The position numbers were made by a program, and so were the translations under genes. Below, piece after piece: positions 55,501 to 64,000 of a DNA stretch of 64,000 nt. The DNA is from Hydractinia symbiolongicarpus (taxonomy: Eukaryota > Cnidaria > Hydrozoa > Anthoathecata > Hydractiniidae), in NCBI RefSeq assembly GCF_029227915.1, contig NC_079882.1:7998001-8062000 (forward strand), given 5' to 3'. The first letter of the stretch is position 1. Each line of letters starts with the position of its first letter. The notes below the pieces were generated by a model. The model was not told the DNA's origin. It did not search any database and saw nothing but the letters and a program-made list of their open reading frames with translations.

Positions 55501-57901
55501 ATTACAAAAAATACCTTAAGTAAGGAAATGATGTCACCCAATCACTGCATTCGTCATTCATTTGATCTAAAAAGATAAAAATATATACGATTTAAGAGGT
55601 GTACAATAGTGTGTACACACATGCAAATAATTTAGGTGTGCAATAAGTAGTAAATTAACCAATACAGCACAAGAAAAAGCATGTTTTTCATTTTGCCACA
55701 CATATAAACCCAAATTTTCCTAAAAACTCTGATAATTGTAATGTTGATGACTTTTTGTTTTTCTTTATTTATAACCTTATTATGTGTTAATTGGTTAATT
55801 AACGCACAAGACATTTATGGTCATTATTTTCCAGTTTTATAGTTTTATCTCCTCCTATTGTACCCTATCATATTTTCTATGTTATAATACTGGCTGTCTG
55901 TCTGTTAGCCAGTTAAAACTTAGGGGTTTTGGAATAGAAAAGTCCATTATAATCGTACCTATAATCATAGTAACAACCCTGGTCCAAGTAAATTTTATAT
56001 TTCCTGTTAACAGGCAAGGAATGATGCACGAAATAGTGATGCAGGGAATATGTATGACAGGTAATCCCGAAGGGAATTTCCCACAGGTTAATGGCTAGTG
56101 TGCTTAGAAAAGGTAAAAACTGTCAAGACCATTTTCATAACATTAAAAATATCTTTAGAGTAACGCATCAAAATATCTTCCTAAAAAACAGTTTATTTTG
56201 TTGACATACGATATAACAACGTAAAATGCTTACGTGAAACATTTTCAAATAGGCAGCAATCAATTTCATCGAACATTGCTCGCACTTGAGAGGAAGCCTT
56301 TTTATCGAATTCCTGCAATAATAAAGTACATTTACATACAAAAAATCATTTTAAGAATAGTCAACTCTTAATGTAAATAAGAAATCTGTTGTGCTTTAAA
56401 CACTTGTTCCAAGCAGAACCTTGATTTCTTAAAAAGGTAAATGCAAGGCAAATGTTTAGCAGTTTTTCTCAAATTTGCAAAACCAAAATTTTTAACTTTA
56501 ACCATAAATATCTTCAGATAATTATGGTCCTGAAGGTCTGCAGGAAATGCCTTTTCAATTAGATTGCAGCAGGTAGGATCTACCAATTTTAAACTATTGA
56601 TGAAGGCGTGAAAATTATAGGTCTATGTTGTTTTTAGGGATTCAGGAAGGTAAGTATCAAATGCAACATTTCGGTATGGGTCGGCTTTTACTTTACTTTC
56701 ATTATGCTTATCATCAGAAGAACTCCTAGAAAACTGCAAAGGTAAACTGTTTTAGTTCTTCAAACAAGTCCAAATTTAAAAAAAGGATAACAATAACAAA
56801 CATTTTTATTCCTTATCCAACGTTCATTGCACTCCACGAAAAGCATTCCACAAACATTAACCTAGGTTCTTTTTACCACCTATACACCCTTCCCTTTTTT
56901 ATATGTTTTCCATTTTGTTTATACACTTATAAGGTTTGAATGCATACCCTTTTACAGGCCTAGATGCATACCCTACCCTGCATGCACACCCAAAAAAATC
57001 TCAAAAAAAAGGAAAAAAAACGTTGATTACAATACAGTTTTTAAATGTGTGCCTGATAAAATATTTCCTTGACTATTCCTTGAGTTAGCCTTATGTCAGG
57101 GATTTGCCAATATGAGCATCCTATCCCATTAGGTTATCTTACCAATTTATGCTTGGCAAACCAAAGGTATTTTATTATATACCAAATAAGAAACCACTTA
57201 TATAATTTTCATCAAAACAACTACTTACATCTTCGTGTCCCCATGAATATGCACTACTTCGTCCAGTCGTTATATTCCCTCCCGTACCAACTGAGGAAAC
57301 ACTTTCATTGAAAAATCCATTAATAAATGTATTCGAAGACGAAGAAGTGCTGAATGATAATTCTTCACTCTCTTCTGGACTTTGGACATCCTGGTTATTG
57401 TATTCATGTGGGTATGGATAATAGGGTTCTTCTGGTTTTTCAGGGAGCGGTCGGAGCTCTTCAAAAGTATTCTTTGATAAACCATGTCTAACATAAAAAA
57501 AAGAGAAAAACAAAAAAATAGAGACTTGTTAAAACAAGTTAACAAGTGGTTGTTGATTGCAAATAATAATAAAATGTTTTGATAATAAAATGAACTATAA
57601 TGAAATTTAAATTCATTCATCATCACCATTCATTCTTGGCTTAACGTCCGTTTTCCACGCTAGCATGGTTTGGAACCTTAAACTCTTGTTTATATATTCT
57701 TGCAAATATATTATTTAATTACTGTTTTAGTATAACTGGTCTTTACAAAATCAGTTAATACTCTCTGTAATGCAGTTACACGTTTAAAATGTTTACAATC
57801 ATGTAAATTTACCCATGCAGTACAAGTGAAGGATATCTATGACTTCCTCTATTCATTGACGACGTTCTCAGCATTTTCTCAGTACCAACTAAGCGTGTCA
57901 T
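46549..57901 (-). CDS. FAM149B1: FAM149B1-like ciliary protein, 648 aa, twenty exons
   Basis: FAM149B1 is needed for normal primary cilia; human loss causes a Joubert-type ciliopathy. Minus-strand exons: 57901-57813, 57487-57229, 56312-56234, 55566-55515, 55241-55098, 53412-53342, 52820-52721, 52254-52134, 51792-51735, 51358-51240, 49816-49695, 49545-49506, 49172-49057, 48658-48610, 48287-48187, 48038-47957, 47471-47428, 47297-47222, 46899-46749, 46622-46549. All joints have GT/AG ends and agreeing phase, totalling 649 codons. Family marks, compared from memory with human FAM149B1: SSAYSWGHED then VRAMFDEID; ECSDWVTSFPYLRLLG; the DUF3719 core FPPVTPHAF...ECFDNVWVEVIG (exons 8-9); and near the C-terminus PNTTQSFL, nearly identical in human. 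The end is basic (RKRKS). Human is 582 residues. FAM149A cannot be excluded. I rebuilt the exons by eye, so an end could be off where signals are ambiguous (exon 14). Confidence 0.87.
51395..51642 (-). repeat. tRNA-derived SINE
   Basis: The minus-strand head reads GGAGAGAGTGGTGCAATGG (A box) and GGTTCGAGTCC (perfect B box) about 35 bases on, followed by a non-tRNA body. Acceptor-stem pairing is too poor for a working tRNA gene. It lies in FAM149B1-like intron 9. Confidence 0.65.
53799..53932 (-). mobile_element. Helitron-like element, 134 bp
   Basis: Minus strand: TCTCTTTAATAATACC, then the GTCTGTCTGTCTCG and AGCTTAGCTGCACAGG segments, ending in a CCGTGG/CCATGG-type hairpin and CTAACGACTAG followed by T. 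Its 5' TC directly follows the CTAG of the neighbouring element at 53933. Confidence 0.65.
53933..54887. mobile_element. Inverted-repeat composite with Helitron-type hairpins at both ends
   Basis: Both termini carry the same approximately 36-bp sequence in inverted orientation: CTAGTYGATAAARCCCGTGG, then AAAAATCCACTRAGGCA. Between them a degenerate unit of roughly 150-200 bp recurs, marked by TTGCTGACGTCAGCAAA-like palindromes near 54007, 54160, 54655 and 54800 (weaker near 54391 and 54510) and by CATGATNCTATACATTTTCTT blocks. No coding frame. It lies in intron 5 of the FAM149B1-like gene. Confidence 0.5.
55876..56098 (+). mobile_element. Diverged Helitron-like element
   Basis: Starts TCTATGTTATAATACTGG with a GTCTGTCTGT run, and ends in a GGGAATTTCCC hairpin followed by ACAGGTTAATGGCTAG and T. 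Same architecture as the other copies with a different hairpin sequence. Confidence 0.4.
57617..57665 (+). repeat. Truncated copy of the 27.2-kb repeat
   Basis: CATTCTTGGCTTAACGTCCG, TTTTCC, then a one-base variant of the palindrome (CCACGCTAGCATGG). Lies in intron 1 of the FAM149B1-like gene. Confidence 0.5.
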
Positions 57902-61289
<3,388 letters not shown>

Positions 61290-61921
61290 GTGCAAAAACT
61301 TTTTAAGAACATAGTTTTTTGACCGAGGTCTTCCCCAACACTAAAATTAAATAATATATACAATGGAGAAGGGTATTTTCTATCTGTTTTTTATAAAACA
61401 GTGGCCTATTTGAGGCCTAGTCTTATATTACTTTAAATTAGCATCTTTTTAAAAACAAGAAGAACCATTTTAAAGTATAAAGGAGGGTGCTTGTTTTTGA
61501 CATGGATTTTTATTATTTATTTCAAGAATTGTCTTGCCTTAATTCATTTTTATAAACATCAACAAGAATAAAGATCATAATGTTTGTAAGAGAGGGAGGA
61601 GAGCGTTACAACAAACATACCTATTTTACATGTTCTTTTAATATATGGTAGAATATTTTATAGATAATAATACATATATTACTTAATATTGTTTAACGAT
61701 CCTTCACATTTAGTTTTTAAAATTTTCAGGTTTCACCTAATATTTTCCTCAATTTTAAAATTTGTATGAGGACAAAAATGTTGATAAAAAAGAGGTCATA
61801 CAAAGAACTATTTTCCCGCAAAAATCTGAAATTTCCAGTTGCTAAGAAAAAAAGGCATACAAGAGTTATTTAGACAGACCTTGGAAAACTACCCCAGGTT
61901 AAAGATATAAACAGGGTATAT

Positions 61922-62021
61922 GATTATTAAACGATACACACTTCTGTCTGTGAGCCAAAAATGGTAGCTGTGAGCAGCGACAAGCAAAATCCTGCAATTT
62001 TTTCCACAGGCTAACAACTAG
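61922..62021 (+). mobile_element. Helitron-like element, partial
   Basis: Contains TTCTGTCTGTGAG and AAAATGGTAGCTGTG, a decayed hairpin (TGCAATTTTTTCCACAGG) and CTAACAACTAG before T. The 5' end is unclear. Confidence 0.4.
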
Positions 62022-62334
62022 TATGAGATCATTGTTTCAAAAACAAGAAGGGGAATATGAAAAGAATGAAAAATCTAAAGTCAACTTGATGAGTCATTTA
62101 GCCAACACTGAGTAAAAAAATAACTGAATAACAGAATGAATTATTTTTACTTAATATCTAACAATAAATCCAACTAGATATTCATATGTATATACATAGG
62201 ATCAATATCATATGTTGTAAAAAACCAAAACAAAGCTAGTTACTCAATTTTATGCAGAAGAAGAGATTTTTTTTAAAAAAAAAAGTAATTAAAGCAACAT
62301 TATATACACATACATATCAAGTGTTCTTGTTCTT

Positions 62335-62401
62335 TTAGTCATCTTGCTTGAAGGATTTCTCCCAGATGCTTCGCCGTTTAATGATTTCCATTTGATCAGC
62401 C
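62335..62401 (-). CDS. Probable last exon of a gene extending upstream
   Basis: After an acceptor (ATTTATAG) the minus strand reads RADQMEIIKRRSIWEKSF and five more residues before TAA. The charged helical end looks protein-like. I found no matching upstream exon between 62402 and 64000, where a decayed LINE sits, so the rest of the gene would be outside the window. The AT-rich 58-62.3 kb region downstream could hold its long 3' UTR. Unrecognised. Confidence 0.35.
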
Positions 62402-62959
62402 CTATAAATATTAGGATGTTCTAAATAATGCAATACTAAATAAAAATAAAAAATTTTTTATGAAACTAGTCAGGCTGCTTTTAAATAAAAAATTATTGCC
62501 ACAAGTGCTCTCATCCACAGATCCAACACAGATTTCCCAATGCTGTGCCTCCTTTTTGAAAAAATGTGGCAAGTCAATAAGTATTTCAACCATTTTATAG
62601 GCTTGATTCGAATGGGTCTTATACATTAAAATAAACACATTATGAAATTCAGACAAATGTTTTCACTATTTTGTTTCTCACAATTAACACAGAAATTTTC
62701 TCTTTAGTTTAGATTTTAAGCCTGGTAGGGACAGAGCTTTACGGAACAAAAATACATCAATTTTTAAGCATTATAGGGACATATATAATTTTGTGATACA
62801 TCAAATTTTTAAGCATTATGGGGACATATATATTTTTGTGATTCAGAATCACATATATATAGCAATGTCAAAATTTCATACAGATATACACAATGTTTGT
62901 CATGTTACAATGAAATGCAGCAATTTTTGTGGTTAGTATGGAAGGATTCTCTTCATTTT

Positions 62960-64000
62960 CAAATGAAAGATGATACATAACTTTTGAGTTATGTTTGTTA
63001 TGTTTGTTATGGGAATGATCGAAATACACGAGGTAAGGGTGTTTTGATGTTTGTTAATGAAAAACTTGGATAGCCACCTTTTGAATGCTGAGTCATTATA
63101 GGTGAAAGTGTGCCAGAAAAAAACTAAACCTATTTACGTATGCGGGGTGTACAGGCCACCTGGAGGTAGTGCTTTGCAGAGTACTGAAAACATGTGTACT
63201 CATTTTAAAAAATGTTTTTAGTAGACTACCAAAAGAAAAATAAGTTGTCATCTTGGAAGATTTTACCTGTAACATGCTTTTAAAATACTTTCATCTGAAA
63301 TAAAGACATTATGCTCCACTCTTTTCCTAAAATAACATATTAGGGAGCCAACATAGCAACAAAAATGGAAAAATCCATGGGTTCGCCCGTCCTTTTTATA
63401 CTGCATTGCATGTGTCTCGCTACCTGCGCAGCTAAGCTACCATTTTGCGTGACAGACAGACGGACAGATGGAGGGACGGACAGACGTATACGGTATTATA
63501 ATATAGATTATTTGTCACTGTTAGTGCCAAACTAGATCTAATCCACCAGTTAGCAGACATGATTTTCGGTGGGGTCCTATTGAAATGAATAATTAAATAA
63601 TTAGTTTACTAAACTTAATAAAGCTACAGGCTTGGATGGAATAGGTTCGTGACTGCTAAAACCAGTTCACCAGTTTTATGTATTTATTTATCAAGTCTTT
63701 TTAACAAATTTTTATCTACTGGTTATGTACCTAAATGTTGGGAGACTAAAAGAGTCTTGCCTATTTTTAAAAAAAAATATCAGCCTATCCCCACTCTGCA
63801 CATTTCTATGAATTTTGTGAAAAGTATGAGAAAATTTTTCATTTTATTACTGAACACATCTTCCTAAATGACAGACAGTCTGAATTTCGAAAATTCTTTT
63901 CCACAGAAACTGCAGTCCCTCTGATTTTATTCTTACAGAGCTTGTCCAACAAAACTTTGCTGCTGTGCCCATTGACCTTAAAAAAAGCTTTTGACAGTTA
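62960..64000 (+). pseudogene. Decayed LINE, endonuclease and RT fragments, runs off window
   Basis: Near 63030-63170 broken frames give GKGVLMFVNEKLG and MRGVYRPPGGSAL, an exonuclease-endonuclease-phosphatase-type endonuclease. From about 63612, NKATGLDGIG and STGYVPKCWETKRVLPIFKK mark the start of the reverse transcriptase, and the window ends in LKKAFDS. Many stops. A Helitron-like element (63366-63507) interrupts it. Confidence 0.65.
63366..63507 (-). mobile_element. Helitron-like element inside decayed LINE
   Basis: The minus-strand 5' end is A|TCTATATTATAATACCG, followed by GTCTGTC repeats, AGCTTAGCTGCGCAGG and hairpin CCATGGATTTTTCCAT. The terminal CTAG is lost. Confidence 0.55.

Noticed and set aside
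56641-56745. Exon-like stretch after a TTCTAG acceptor between FAM149B1-like exons 2 and 3
   Set aside because: Family sequence runs directly from the SWGHED exon to the EFDKKASSQVRAMF exon, and this piece ends in an in-frame stop.

Overview
The window is animal nuclear DNA: AT-rich, intron-rich, with spliced metazoan genes (MED17, FAM149B1-like, NKIRAS/kappaB-Ras, CISD) and a dense, mostly decayed repeat load. A cnidarian, probably hydrozoan, is my best guess. It rests on the degenerate THAP-type and P2RX7-C-terminal-type genes, the intronless orphan class A GPCR pair and the repeat types. That guess comes from recalled resemblance, not from a search.

Layout. 1.8-4.8 kb (+): a three-exon gene for a 684-residue secreted protein of no family I recognise. 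6.7-7.4 kb: a pogo/Tigger-like relic. 8.2-10.1 kb (-): an intronless full-length MED17, with a small divergent membrane-protein ORF beside it. 12.4-14.2 kb: a broken THAP-domain gene (+) meeting a P2RX7-C-terminus-like gene (-). 15.1-19.6 kb (-): two tandem intronless class A GPCRs sharing a cysteine-patterned N-terminus. 24.5-28.8 kb (-): a seven-exon NKIRAS gene rebuilt exon by exon, with SINE and MITE insertions in its introns. 29.3 kb: a hAT-type transposase fragment. 31.5-37.6 kb: a Ty3/Gypsy element bounded by a 5-bp target duplication, with a CR1/Jockey-like LINE nested inside. 40.8-43.1 kb (+): a three-exon CISD (mitoNEET-family) gene. 46.5-57.9 kb (-): a twenty-exon FAM149B1-like ciliary gene, all reading phases agreeing. 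61.0-61.3 kb: a long (AT)n tract. 62.3 kb: a probable last exon of a minus-strand gene. 63.0-64.0 kb: a decayed LINE running off the window.

Three repeat systems recur. (1) Short Helitron-like elements begin TC, end in a CCGTGGA/TCCACGG hairpin plus CTAG and sit between A and T, sometimes in head-to-tail arrays with exact CTAG|TC joints. (2) CAACCTCGT...ACGAGGTTG inverted-repeat MITEs make 9-bp target duplications, as Mutator-like elements do; one has split a SINE whose uninterrupted relative is also in the window. (3) tRNA-derived SINEs carry A and B boxes. The four conserved genes work in unrelated processes (transcription, NF-kB-linked small GTPase, mitochondrial/ER Fe-S, cilium) and nothing suggests co-regulation. 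The least explained items are the secreted protein, the GPCR pair and the 53.9-54.9 kb inverted-repeat composite.
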